Below, piece by piece: positions 43,812 through 52,488 of a stretch of 53,032 bases of DNA. The stretch is taken from NCBI GenBank assembly GCA_016928095.1, contig JAFGLL010000089.1, forward strand, positions 1 to 53,032. Direction: 5' to 3'. This DNA comes from Thermoplasmatota archaeon. Lineage in GTDB: Archaea > Thermoplasmatota > Penumbrarchaeia > Penumbrarchaeales > Penumbrarchaeaceae. Numbering within the stretch: position 1 is the first letter of the stretch; the number at the start of each line of letters is the position of its first letter. The notes under the pieces were generated by a model that was not told where the DNA came from, ran no database searches, and saw only the letters and a program-made list of their open reading frames with translations. Made by a program: the position numbers and the translations under genes.

Positions 43812-45386
43812 ATGACCGGTGAAATGAGGTCCGCTCTGGTTTCTGTTTCCGATAAGGAAGGTATCGATCGTTTCTGCAAGGGTCTAAAGGCCAATGGATA
43901 CGAGGTCATCTCCACGGGGGGAACGCATCGATACCTGATGGAAAGAGGTGTCGAATGCCGAAGTGTCGAGGAGATAACGGGATTCCCGGAGATCCTTGAC
44001 GGAAGGGTCAAGACCCTGCATCCAAAAGTTTTCGGGGGTCTCCTCGGAAGAAGGGACCTGCAGTCCCACGTATCGCAGATGAGGGAACATTCCATATCTC
44101 CCATAGATCTTGTCGCAGTGAACCTCTATCCGTTCGAGAGGACCGTCTCGGACGGAGAGGTATCCCTTGAGGATGCTATCGAGCAGATAGACATCGGGGG
44201 CCCTTCCCTGATCAGAGCCGCAGCGAAGAACCACCGCTTCACCACCGTGGTCGTGGAAAGCAGGGACTATGACCGGGTCCTATCGGAGATCGAGACGATA
44301 GGAGAGGTCGGTCCCGAGCTCAGGGCAGAACTGGCGATCAAGGCCTTTCAGATGACCTCCTCTTATGATTCGGCGATCTCCAACTGGCTCCAGGAAAGGT
44401 TCCACCCCGAACTTCCCTGGGGGGACTCGCTGAGGTTGAGGTTCGAGAAGGTAATGGAAACGAGATACGGCGAGAACCCACACCAGAAAGGGGCATATTT
44501 CATGGACCCGGGATACTCAGGGATCTCCGTCCATGGTTCGGAGGTCCTCTGGGGAAAACAGCTGTCCTTCAACAATATCTACGACATAGATGCCGTGCTG
44601 GACATACTTATGGAATTTCCCGAAGACCCTTGCTGTGCCATCATCAAGCATAACAATCCATCCGGAGTGGCGATCGGGTCTCATGGAGCCGGAAGCCTCA
44701 TTGCGGATGCCTTCGAGAGGGCCTTCAACTGTGACCCCATCAGTGCTTACGGCGGTATAATAGGTTTGAACCGTCAATGCGACCTCGAAACGGCGGAACG
44801 GATCGATCAGAGGTTCTTCGAGGTGGTCATCGCTCCATCCTTCGAAGAGGAAGCGCTGAAGGAGCTCATGAGGAAGAGGAACCTCAGGATAATCAGGACC
44901 GATCGCCCCGTGGTCGGTAATATACCACCCGATCACAGGGTGGTCAAGGTGAAGGGCGGCCTTCTCATTCAGACGATGACATGGCCTGAGATGGATGCGT
45001 CCGGATGGAAGGTCGTATCCAGGAGGCCTCCGTCCGATGAGGACCTTAGGGACATGGTATTCGCAACCAAGGTTGTAAAACATGTAAAATCCAACTGCGT
45101 CGTGATGGCCAGGGACAACTGTACGGTGGGTGTGGGAGCAGGACAGATGAGTCGCGTGGATTCATGTTTCATAGCAGGCAAGAAAGCCGGAGAAAGGGCG
45201 AAGGGCGCGGTAGCATCATCGGATGCTTTCTTCCCTTTCAGAGATGGTATCGATACACTTGTCGAAGCAGGTGTGATCGGAGTGGCCCAGGCCGGCGGTT
45301 CCATCAGGGATGCTGAGGTCATCCAGGCAGCTGATGAACACGATATATCCATGGTCTTCACCGGAGTCAGGCTTTTCAAGCACTGA
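43812..45386 (+). CDS. purH: Bifunctional AICAR transformylase / IMP cyclohydrolase (PurH)
   Basis: The protein is full-length at 524 residues. The N-terminal MGS-like IMP cyclohydrolase domain has SVSDKEGIDRF, STGGTHRYL, VEEITGFPEILDGRVKTLHPKVFGG and VNLYPFE. The AICAR transformylase domain has RYGENPHQKGAYF, LSFNNIYDIDA, the catalytic KHNNPSG, SAYGGIIGLNR, ARDNCTVGVGAGQMSRVDS, SSDAFFPFRD and a C-terminus FTGVRLFKH. It formylates AICAR with 10-formyl-folate and closes the ring to IMP. All known key segments are present, so PurP at 3.7-4.8 kb duplicates its first activity. It begins a plus-strand run with purN, uvrB, the aminotransferase and uvrA. Confidence 0.95.
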   Translation: MTGEMRSALVSVSDKEGIDRFCKGLKANGYEVISTGGTHRYLMERGVECRSVEEITGFPEILDGRVKTLHPKVFGGLLGRRDLQSHVSQMREHSISPIDLVAVNLYPFERTVSDGEVSLEDAIEQIDIGGPSLIRAAAKNHRFTTVVVESRDYDRVLSEIETIGEVGPELRAELAIKAFQMTSSYDSAISNWLQERFHPELPWGDSLRLRFEKVMETRYGENPHQKGAYFMDPGYSGISVHGSEVLWGKQLSFNNIYDIDAVLDILMEFPEDPCCAIIKHNNPSGVAIGSHGAGSLIADAFERAFNCDPISAYGGIIGLNRQCDLETAERIDQRFFEVVIAPSFEEEALKELMRKRNLRIIRTDRPVVGNIPPDHRVVKVKGGLLIQTMTWPEMDASGWKVVSRRPPSDEDLRDMVFATKVVKHVKSNCVVMARDNCTVGVGAGQMSRVDSCFIAGKKAGERAKGAVASSDAFFPFRDGIDTLVEAGVIGVAQAGGSIRDAEVIQAADEHDISMVFTGVRLFKH

Positions 45387-45437
45387 CGCCCTATATTAAA
45401 ATAAAATCGGACCTATGTCATACCAACTTTCCAGGTC

Positions 45438-45447
45438 GGGGAGGTGA
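45438..45447 (+). promoter_or_regulatory. Strong Shine-Dalgarno site fixing the purN start
   Basis: GGGGAGGTGA ends 6 nt before the ATG at 45454 and is complementary to the 3' end of archaeal 16S rRNA. It supports the long purN reading with its extra N-terminus over starts at internal ATGs. A TATA-like TATATTAAAATAAAA lies at about 45392-45406. Confidence 0.7.
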
Positions 45448-45453
45448 AATGTA

Positions 45454-46197
45454 ATGATCTGTCCTCCATCTCCATTCGAGGGGAACACCCTCATCGAAGA
45501 CATCAAGAAAGGTTCACCAGCATACTCTGCTATGGGTGGTACAATGGGCAGGAGCAGCATGAAAAGACCGAGGATCGCCATAATGGCATCCGGTCGGGGA
45601 ACCGATTTCCAGGCCATCGTGGATGCCAATGGATCCGGGGATGTCAACCTCAACATCGCCCTTCTCCTGTGTAACAGGTCCGATGCATTCGTCATCCAGA
45701 GAGCGAAGGACCGCGGGATACCCTACGTGGTGATCGATCACAGGGGGAAGGAAAGGGAGGAGTTCGACCGGGAAGTAAATGATGTGCTCGTGGAATACAA
45801 GATCGAACTGATAGTCCTGGCCGGTTTCATGAGAGTGCTGTCACGATGGTTCGTTTCGATGTGGAAGGACCGTATCGTGAACATCCACCCTGCTCTCCTT
45901 CCCTCTTTCCCCGGAGCGCAAGCCCACAGGGATGCCCTGGAATACGGGGTCAAGGTCACAGGGCTGACCATACATTTCGTGGATGAGGATGTTGACCATG
46001 GTCCCATCATCTTCCAGTTCCCGGTGGATGTGCTGAACGATGATGATGAGGATTCCCTATCGAAAAGGGTCCTCGAACAGGAGCATATCTGGTACCCGAG
46101 GGTCATACAATGGATAGCTGACGGCAAGGTCACAAGGATAGGAAGGAAGGTCATCATAATGCGGGAGAGGCCAGATAGAAACGGGGTTGACCTGTAG
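45454..46197 (+). CDS. purN: GAR transformylase (PurN) with N-terminal extension
   Basis: The protein has 247 residues. The formyltransferase core starts near residue 40 (RPRIAIMASGRGTDFQAIVDA). It includes LVLAGFMRVLS, the catalytic N-I-H-P (VNIHPALLPSFPGAQAHRDALEYGVKVTGLTIHFVDEDVDHGPII) with the Asn-His-Asp triad, and a C-terminal helix region. It transfers formyl from 10-formyl-folate to GAR. The first ~38 residues (MICPPSPFEG...GGTMGRSSMK) are absent from typical PurN but have a strong ribosome-binding site, so they are likely translated. The stop TAG abuts the uvrB ATG, so the two are co-translated. Confidence 0.92.
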   Translation: MICPPSPFEGNTLIEDIKKGSPAYSAMGGTMGRSSMKRPRIAIMASGRGTDFQAIVDANGSGDVNLNIALLLCNRSDAFVIQRAKDRGIPYVVIDHRGKEREEFDREVNDVLVEYKIELIVLAGFMRVLSRWFVSMWKDRIVNIHPALLPSFPGAQAHRDALEYGVKVTGLTIHFVDEDVDHGPIIFQFPVDVLNDDDEDSLSKRVLEQEHIWYPRVIQWIADGKVTRIGRKVIIMRERPDRNGVDL

Positions 46198-48183
46198 ATG
46201 CCAAGGGACCTCGTTATCAGATCCAAGTTCCCTCCTGCCGGTGACCAACCGAAGGCCATTGAGGAGATCATCGAAGCATTCGACAACGGAGGGCGTTTCG
46301 TCACGCTCCTCGGCGTTACAGGGTCAGGAAAGACCTTCACCGTGGCAAATGTCATGGAACGGCTGAACGTCCCTACCCTTGTTCTCAGCCACAACAAGAC
46401 CCTTGCTGCTCAACTGGCATCCGAATACCGGGAGTTCTTCCCCGATAACGCCGTCGAGTACTTCGTCTCCTATTATGATTACTATCAGCCAGAGGCATAT
46501 GTGCCACACAAGGACCTCTACATCGAGAAGGAAGCTGACATCAATGAAGAGATAGACATGCTCAGGCACAAGGCCACCCAATCCCTGATGACCAGGAAGG
46601 ACACCATCGTCGTATCATCGGTCTCGGCCATATTCGGTCTTGGTTCCCCCGAGGAATACCGGAAGCATTCACTAGACCTCGCCCATGGACAGAAGGTCCT
46701 GAGAAAGGACATATATTCGAACCTGGTCGAAATGCAATACAAACGGAGCGAAGGCCTTATTAGGGGAAGTTTCAGGGCCAGAGGCAACGTCATCGAGATC
46801 GCAGAGATAGGGAACAGGGTCCTGAGGATAGAGATGAACGATGATTCTATCTCATCCCTGCAGTATTTCGATATCATCACCGGAGAGGTTCTGGATACCC
46901 TTGAGCGAGCCCTGATCTTCCCCGCGACACATTACAACATCGGGGTCGAACAGATAGAGGGGATACTCCGTGATATCGAGAGGGACCTTGAGGAAAGGGT
47001 CTCATGGTTCCGGCGTCAGGATAAATATCTCGAAGCGGAGCGACTCGATCAGAGGACCAGGTTCGACCTTGAGATGATAAGGGAGACCGGGACCTGTAGC
47101 GGGATAGAGAACTACAGCAGGTATTTCGATGGCAGGAGACCTGGAGAGCCCCCTTACACCCTCCTTGATTTCTTCCCGGACGACAGATATCTCATGGTCA
47201 TAGATGAATCCCATGTCACGGTCCCCCAGATAAGAGGAATGTACAAGGGCGACCTGTCGAGAAAGGATAACCTGGTGGAATACGGCTTCCGGCTTCCGGC
47301 CGCTGTCGATAACCGTCCGTTGAAGTTCAAGGAGTTCGAGAAGAGGCTTTCCATGGTGCTCTTCACATCGGCCACTCCAGGACCCTACGAGATGGAACGC
47401 GCGAACAGGACCGTCGAGCAGATAATCAGACCTACAGGTCTTGTGGACCCGGAGATCGAGGTAAGACGGGTGAGGGGTCAGATCGAGGACCTTCTCGGTG
47501 AGATAAGGAAGAGGGTCGATCAGAAGCAGAGGGTCCTGGTCACGACATTGACGAAGAGGATGGCGGAGATGCTCTCAGAGCACCTTGAGGAGCTCAGCGT
47601 GAAGGTGCATTACCTCCACTCCGACATAAAGACACTGGACAGGATCGAGATCCTCCGCGATCTACGTCTGGGGAAGTACGACGTTCTTGTCGGCATCAAC
47701 CTCCTGCGAGAAGGGCTCGATCTCCCGGAGGTCTCTCTGGTGGCCATACTTGATGCCGACAAAGAGGGCTTCCTCCGTTCAGAAACCTCACTGGTTCAGA
47801 CGATCGGAAGAGCTGCCAGACATGTTTCTGGCAAGGTGATAATGTATGCTGACAACACCACCGGTTCGATGAAGCGTGCAATGGACGAGACGAACAGAAG
47901 GCGTCAGATACAGATGGATTTCAACCTGGCCCACGGGATAGTTCCCAGGTCCATTCAGAAGGATATCAGGTCCATTATCGGGGAGAGGGCGGGACATCCT
48001 ACCCTTGAAATGTTCGCTGAGAACGAACCTGATAAGATCGAGGAAAGGATAACCCTGATCGAGGAGGAGATGCACCAGGCAGCATCCGAGCTACGCTTCG
48101 AGGAAGCGGCAATGCTCAGGGACAGATTGACGGAACTGAAGAAAGAGATGCTTGCCCGATCAAGGAAGAAGAGAAGGAGATGA
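46198..48183 (+). CDS. uvrB: Excinuclease ABC subunit B (UvrB)
   Basis: This 661-residue helicase-like damage-verification subunit has Walker A GVTGSGKT near residue 40 and LVLSHNKTLAAQLASEYREFFP. The beta-hairpin region YFVSYYDYYQPEAYVP inserts into DNA. DEAD-like IDESHVT, then LREGLDLPEVSLVAILDADKEGFLRS and QTIGRAARH (motifs V-VI) follow. A C-terminal UVR domain (EEEMHQAASELRFEEAAMLRDRLTELKKEM) should contact UvrC. All parts are present. The ATG directly follows the purN stop and lacks its own ribosome-binding site, so translation is probably coupled. UvrABC in archaea is of bacterial origin. Confidence 0.96.
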   Translation: MPRDLVIRSKFPPAGDQPKAIEEIIEAFDNGGRFVTLLGVTGSGKTFTVANVMERLNVPTLVLSHNKTLAAQLASEYREFFPDNAVEYFVSYYDYYQPEAYVPHKDLYIEKEADINEEIDMLRHKATQSLMTRKDTIVVSSVSAIFGLGSPEEYRKHSLDLAHGQKVLRKDIYSNLVEMQYKRSEGLIRGSFRARGNVIEIAEIGNRVLRIEMNDDSISSLQYFDIITGEVLDTLERALIFPATHYNIGVEQIEGILRDIERDLEERVSWFRRQDKYLEAERLDQRTRFDLEMIRETGTCSGIENYSRYFDGRRPGEPPYTLLDFFPDDRYLMVIDESHVTVPQIRGMYKGDLSRKDNLVEYGFRLPAAVDNRPLKFKEFEKRLSMVLFTSATPGPYEMERANRTVEQIIRPTGLVDPEIEVRRVRGQIEDLLGEIRKRVDQKQRVLVTTLTKRMAEMLSEHLEELSVKVHYLHSDIKTLDRIEILRDLRLGKYDVLVGINLLREGLDLPEVSLVAILDADKEGFLRSETSLVQTIGRAARHVSGKVIMYADNTTGSMKRAMDETNRRRQIQMDFNLAHGIVPRSIQKDIRSIIGERAGHPTLEMFAENEPDKIEERITLIEEEMHQAASELRFEEAAMLRDRLTELKKEMLARSRKKRRR

Positions 48184-48267
48184 GGATCTCCCGAGGTCCG
48201 ACAAGTTACATAAAGGCCTTTCCTTTATGGGGTCCAGGAAATGAACCAATGACAGCGGGGCATCACT

Positions 48268-49467
48268 ATGTCGAGAACCCAAGATATCATAGATATGGAC
48301 ACTGAGTTCGGCGCACATAACTACCACCCCCTACCCGTGGTCCTCTCGAGGTCCGAGGGACCGTGGGTCTGGGATGTAGAGGGAAATAGGTACCTGGATT
48401 GCCTATCTGCCTACTCGGCAGTTAACCAGGGTCACAGGCACCCACATATAGTCAAAGCAATGAAGGAACAGGTGGATAAACTGGACCTTACGAGTAGGGC
48501 TTTCCATAACGACATCATGGGACAGTTCCTGAAGAGATTGTGCGTTTATTGCGGTTATGAGGTCGCGCTTCCGATGAACACCGGGGCCGAAGCTGTCGAG
48601 ACAGGGATCAAACTTGCAAGGAAATGGGGATACCAAAAAAAAGGGATTCCCAGGGACCAGGCCGAGATCATAGTATGTTCCGGTAACTTCCACGGTCGGA
48701 CCACAACGATAGTGGGTTTTTCCACGGACCCTGACGCATGTGAAGGATACGGTCCCAGGACCCCGGGATTTCGGATCATCAACTATGATGACATCGACGC
48801 TCTGAAGGAAGCCATCACTCCGAACACTGCGGCTTTTCTTGTGGAGCCTGTACAAGGTGAGGCGGGAGTCAAGGTCCCGTCCGAGGGATATCTCAGGGAA
48901 ATAAGAAGGATATGTACGGAGAACAATGTCCTTCTGGTCCTGGATGAGATACAGACAGGTTTCTGTAGAACGGGAAAAAGGTTCTGTTTCATGCACGAGG
49001 ATGCGAGGCCGGACGTACTGCTCGTCGGTAAAGCATTGGGAGGAGGCCTTTATCCCGTTTCAGCCGCACTTGCGGACAAAGACAAGATGGAGGTGTTCAC
49101 ACCGGGTACACACGGGTCCACCTTCGGTGGTAACCCGATCGGCGCCGCCGTTGCCATCGCAGCTCTGGAGGTACTGGAGAACGAGAGGCTTGATGAAAGG
49201 GCCCAAGAACTCGGGGAATACTTCCTGCTCGGATTGGAGAAGATGGGGTCGGACAAGGTCAAAGAGATCAGGGGTAAGGGACTTTTGATCGCAGTTGAGC
49301 TTAAGAAAGAGGCCGGACCTGCAAGAACCTACCTGGAGAAGATGAGAGGGATGGGGATCCTTGCTAAGGACACACATGTTCAGACCATCAGGTTCGCACC
49401 ACCACTCGTGGTCACCAAAGAAGAGATCGACTGGGTAATCTCGATCATCTCCCAGGCCCTTGAATGA
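48268..49467 (+). CDS. rocD: Class III aminotransferase, ornithine aminotransferase-like
   Basis: The protein has 399 residues. The PLP enzyme signatures are YSAVNQGHRHP, MNTGAEAVETGIKLARKWGY, NFHGRTTT, LVLDEIQTGFCRTG with the cofactor Asp, and the PLP lysine in LLVGKALGGGLYPVSA. T-H-G-S-T-F-G-G-N-P is the class III phosphate loop. MNTGAEAVETGIKLAR and the N-terminal HNYHPLPVVL pattern favour ornithine delta-aminotransferase, which links ornithine and glutamate semialdehyde, over acetylornithine aminotransferase; this assignment is family-level. It lies between uvrB and uvrA with gaps of ~85 nt, and no functional link to repair is evident. Confidence 0.85.
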   Translation: MSRTQDIIDMDTEFGAHNYHPLPVVLSRSEGPWVWDVEGNRYLDCLSAYSAVNQGHRHPHIVKAMKEQVDKLDLTSRAFHNDIMGQFLKRLCVYCGYEVALPMNTGAEAVETGIKLARKWGYQKKGIPRDQAEIIVCSGNFHGRTTTIVGFSTDPDACEGYGPRTPGFRIINYDDIDALKEAITPNTAAFLVEPVQGEAGVKVPSEGYLREIRRICTENNVLLVLDEIQTGFCRTGKRFCFMHEDARPDVLLVGKALGGGLYPVSAALADKDKMEVFTPGTHGSTFGGNPIGAAVAIAALEVLENERLDERAQELGEYFLLGLEKMGSDKVKEIRGKGLLIAVELKKEAGPARTYLEKMRGMGILAKDTHVQTIRFAPPLVVTKEEIDWVISIISQALE

Positions 49468-49547
49468 TCCTTGAGGCAATTCACTTTTGCCCACCTTCCC
49501 GGGGAGCACATTTTTATGCTAGCTTTGTCTAGCCCGCAAAGGGTCAG

Positions 49548-52385
49548 ATGCTCGATGGAGACATAGTGATCAAGGGTGCCAGGCAGCACAATCTTAGATC
49601 GATCGACGTGAGGATACCCAGGGGAAAACTGGTGGTGATAACGGGGTTGTCCGGCTCAGGTAAATCATCCCTGGCCTTCGATACGATATATGCCGAGGGC
49701 CAGAGAAGGTTCATTGAATCCCTCTCCTCCTATGCCAGGACGTTCCTTGGCGTCATGGACAAACCGGATGTCGATTCCATAGAGGGACTCTCACCTTCGA
49801 TATCGATACAGCAGCATGCTCCCTCACATAATCCCAGATCGACGGTGGCGACATCCACCGAGATAATGGACCATCTGAGGCTCCTTTATGCAAGGATCGG
49901 GATACCTCACTGTCCGGTATGCTCAAGGGAGATCGAAGCCCAGACCCAGGACCGTATCATCAGCGGGCTCTTGTCGGCGAAAGGCCGAAAGATCAGGGTG
50001 CTCTGCCCGATGGTAAGGGGAAAAAAGGGAGCCCATCAGGATGTCTTATCCGACATCGGGAGGATGGGTTTCCAGAACATGCTGGTGGACGGTGAGGAAC
50101 GCAGGACCAGGGACCCAATAGACCTCGACAGGAACAGGAAACATGACATCTTCATCTTGCTGGATACCCTTTTGCTCGATGATGACCACCATGAGCAGTT
50201 GACAGAGGATATATCTCAGTCGCTCAAGGTCTCTGATGGAATGGTGGTCATCGAGGAAATGGATGGGTCTGAAAAGGGGAGGACCACTTTTTATTCCGAA
50301 AAAAGATCATGCCCGGTCCACGGCATATCTGTACCCGAACTCGAACCCAGGATGTTCTCTTTCAATTCACCCTTCGGGGCCTGTCAGGAATGCTCGGGCC
50401 TTGGAAGCATCCTTGATATCGATCCGGACCTGCTGGTTCCTGACCCGACCCGGTCGCTCGCGGACGGTGCCATCACACTTTACAGGTCCGACCCCGATGG
50501 ATCGTACAACCTGAGGTTGCTGGAAGCACTTGGCAGAAACCTGGGTTTCTCGATCCACACCCCGTGGAAGGACCTGCCACAACATGCCAGGGACTCCATT
50601 CTGTACGGGACTGACCGTGCCTACTCCCTCCATGTCACGGCTCCTAACTATGAATGGTCACAGAAACGCCGATATGAGGGGTTCATCCCGACCATCAAGA
50701 GAAGATACAACCAGACAAGCTCGGAGCCTGCCCGCGAGTTCTATCGTAGGTTCATGCGTTTCACACCCTGCCACGCTTGCGGTGGATCACGCCTCAAACC
50801 CGTCAGCCTTTCCGTAACGGTCGGTGATCTCAACATCCACGAGGTCCTGCGACTTTCCGTGAGGGAATGCCTCAGGTTCTTTGAGGACCTTCCAGCGACA
50901 CTTTCAGAAATGGACATGCAGATCTCCGATCTTTTGCTCAAGGAGATAATATCAAGGTTGACCTTCCTGAAGAACGTCGGGCTGGATTATCTCACACTGG
51001 ACAGGATCACGGGCACCCTCTCCGGAGGTGAGGCACAGAGGATACAATTGGCCACTCAGATCGGCTCATCACTTGTCGGGGTCCTCTATGTCCTTGATGA
51101 GCCATCCATCGGCCTGCACCAGAGGGACAATCACAGATTGATCGAGACCCTGGAGAGGTTGAGGGACCTCGGGAACACCATAATCACAGTTGAGCATGAT
51201 GAACAGGTCATAAGGAAAGCAGACCATATCATCGACCTCGGACCGGGGGCGGGGGAACACGGTGGAGAGGTCGTGGCGGAAGGGAACCTGGAGGACATCT
51301 GTTCCTCGGCGGGTTCGATCACAGGGCAGTACCTGTCAGGAAAGAAACGGATACCGGTCCCCGAAAAAAGATCCAAAGGCAACGGAAAATGGCTAGTTAT
51401 CAAAGGGGCAAGGCATCACAATCTCAAGAACATTGATGTGAGGATCCCCCTGGGTACTTTTTGCTGTGTGACGGGAGTGTCCGGTTCGGGGAAATCCACA
51501 CTCGTGGAAGAGATCATCTTCAACGCCTTGAAGAACCATTTCTTAGGGTCGATGGAGAACGTGGGGGATCATGACGGGATAGAGGGACTGGAGAACCTGG
51601 ACAAGGTCATCGTGATCGACCAATCCCCGATCGGACGAACACCACGATCCAATCCTTCGACCTATACCGGAGCCTTCACTCCAATAAGGGACCTCTTCAC
51701 CCGAACACCTCTTGCCAAGGCAAGAGGATACAAACCGGGACAGTTCTCGTTCAATGTGAAAGGGGGAAGATGCGAGAACTGCGAGGGTGACGGCATCATA
51801 AGATTGGAGATGCATTTCCTTCCCGATGTCTATATACCATGCGAGGTCTGCAAGGGAAAAAGATACACAAATGAGACACTTGAGGTGAAGTTCAAGGGGA
51901 GGTCTATAGCGGATGTATTGAAGATGAGCGTGGAGGAAGGTCTCCAGTTCTTCGAGAACATCCCCCCTATCAGACGAAAAATGCAGACACTCTCCGATGT
52001 GGGTCTGGGCTATATAAGGTTGGGTCAGTCTGCAACGACACTGTCCGGTGGAGAGGCACAGAGAGTGAAGCTTGCGACCGAACTGTCCAAAAAGGCGACC
52101 GGTCAAACAATATACCTTCTGGACGAACCCACGACCGGTCTGCATTTCGACGATGTCAACCAGCTCCTGATGGTGCTCCAACGTCTCAGGGCCAAGGGAA
52201 ACACCGTTGTGGTCATAGAACACAACCTTGACGTGATCAAGACATCCGACTGGGTGATAGACCTTGGACCCGAAGGTGGTGATGAAGGGGGGGAGATCGT
52301 TGCTGAAGGCACCCCTGAGGATATAACAAGTGTCGAAGGAAGCCATACAGGAGCATACCTGAAGAAAGTGCTCAGAACCCCTTAG
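49548..52385 (+). CDS. uvrA: Excinuclease ABC subunit A (UvrA)
   Basis: The 945 residues cover both ABC modules. Walker A sites are GLSGSGKSSLAFDTIYAEGQRR near the start and GVSGSGKSTLVEE near residue 645. Signature motifs are LSGGEAQRIQLA and LSGGEAQRVKLA; Walker B motifs are YVLDEPSIGLH and YLLDEPTTGLH. Zinc sites are C-P-V-H...C-Q-E-C in module I (the second ligand is His rather than Cys), C-H-A-C, and the large C-E-N-C...C-E-V-C finger of module II. It scans DNA for bulky damage and loads UvrB. No uvrC is in the window. A TTTTTAT at about 49510-49516 may be the TATA box. Confidence 0.96.
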   Translation: MLDGDIVIKGARQHNLRSIDVRIPRGKLVVITGLSGSGKSSLAFDTIYAEGQRRFIESLSSYARTFLGVMDKPDVDSIEGLSPSISIQQHAPSHNPRSTVATSTEIMDHLRLLYARIGIPHCPVCSREIEAQTQDRIISGLLSAKGRKIRVLCPMVRGKKGAHQDVLSDIGRMGFQNMLVDGEERRTRDPIDLDRNRKHDIFILLDTLLLDDDHHEQLTEDISQSLKVSDGMVVIEEMDGSEKGRTTFYSEKRSCPVHGISVPELEPRMFSFNSPFGACQECSGLGSILDIDPDLLVPDPTRSLADGAITLYRSDPDGSYNLRLLEALGRNLGFSIHTPWKDLPQHARDSILYGTDRAYSLHVTAPNYEWSQKRRYEGFIPTIKRRYNQTSSEPAREFYRRFMRFTPCHACGGSRLKPVSLSVTVGDLNIHEVLRLSVRECLRFFEDLPATLSEMDMQISDLLLKEIISRLTFLKNVGLDYLTLDRITGTLSGGEAQRIQLATQIGSSLVGVLYVLDEPSIGLHQRDNHRLIETLERLRDLGNTIITVEHDEQVIRKADHIIDLGPGAGEHGGEVVAEGNLEDICSSAGSITGQYLSGKKRIPVPEKRSKGNGKWLVIKGARHHNLKNIDVRIPLGTFCCVTGVSGSGKSTLVEEIIFNALKNHFLGSMENVGDHDGIEGLENLDKVIVIDQSPIGRTPRSNPSTYTGAFTPIRDLFTRTPLAKARGYKPGQFSFNVKGGRCENCEGDGIIRLEMHFLPDVYIPCEVCKGKRYTNETLEVKFKGRSIADVLKMSVEEGLQFFENIPPIRRKMQTLSDVGLGYIRLGQSATTLSGGEAQRVKLATELSKKATGQTIYLLDEPTTGLHFDDVNQLLMVLQRLRAKGNTVVVIEHNLDVIKTSDWVIDLGPEGGDEGGEIVAEGTPEDITSVEGSHTGAYLKKVLRTP

Positions 52386-52420
52386 CAACTCAAATAATGG
52401 GTTCCTATGTAAAAAGAGGA

Positions 52421-52428
52421 TTTATATG
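52421..52428 (+). promoter_or_regulatory. TATA box of the right-edge zinc-ribbon gene
   Basis: TTTATATG, preceded by an A/G-rich BRE-like AAAAAGAGGA, lies about 61-68 nt before the GTG at 52489. Initiation near 52450 would leave a ~38-nt leader containing the AGGAGGA site at 52473-52479. Confidence 0.55.
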
Positions 52429-52488
52429 TGCAGGGATTTTATACTATAAATCCCATTGATTGGTGCATTCCTAGGAGGAATAGCTCAG

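Noticed and set aside
48268-49467. Acetylornithine aminotransferase (ArgD)
   Set aside because: The family-level fold fits, but the motif around MNTGAEAVETGIKLAR is typical of ornithine aminotransferase; no arginine-biosynthesis genes are near. Not excluded.
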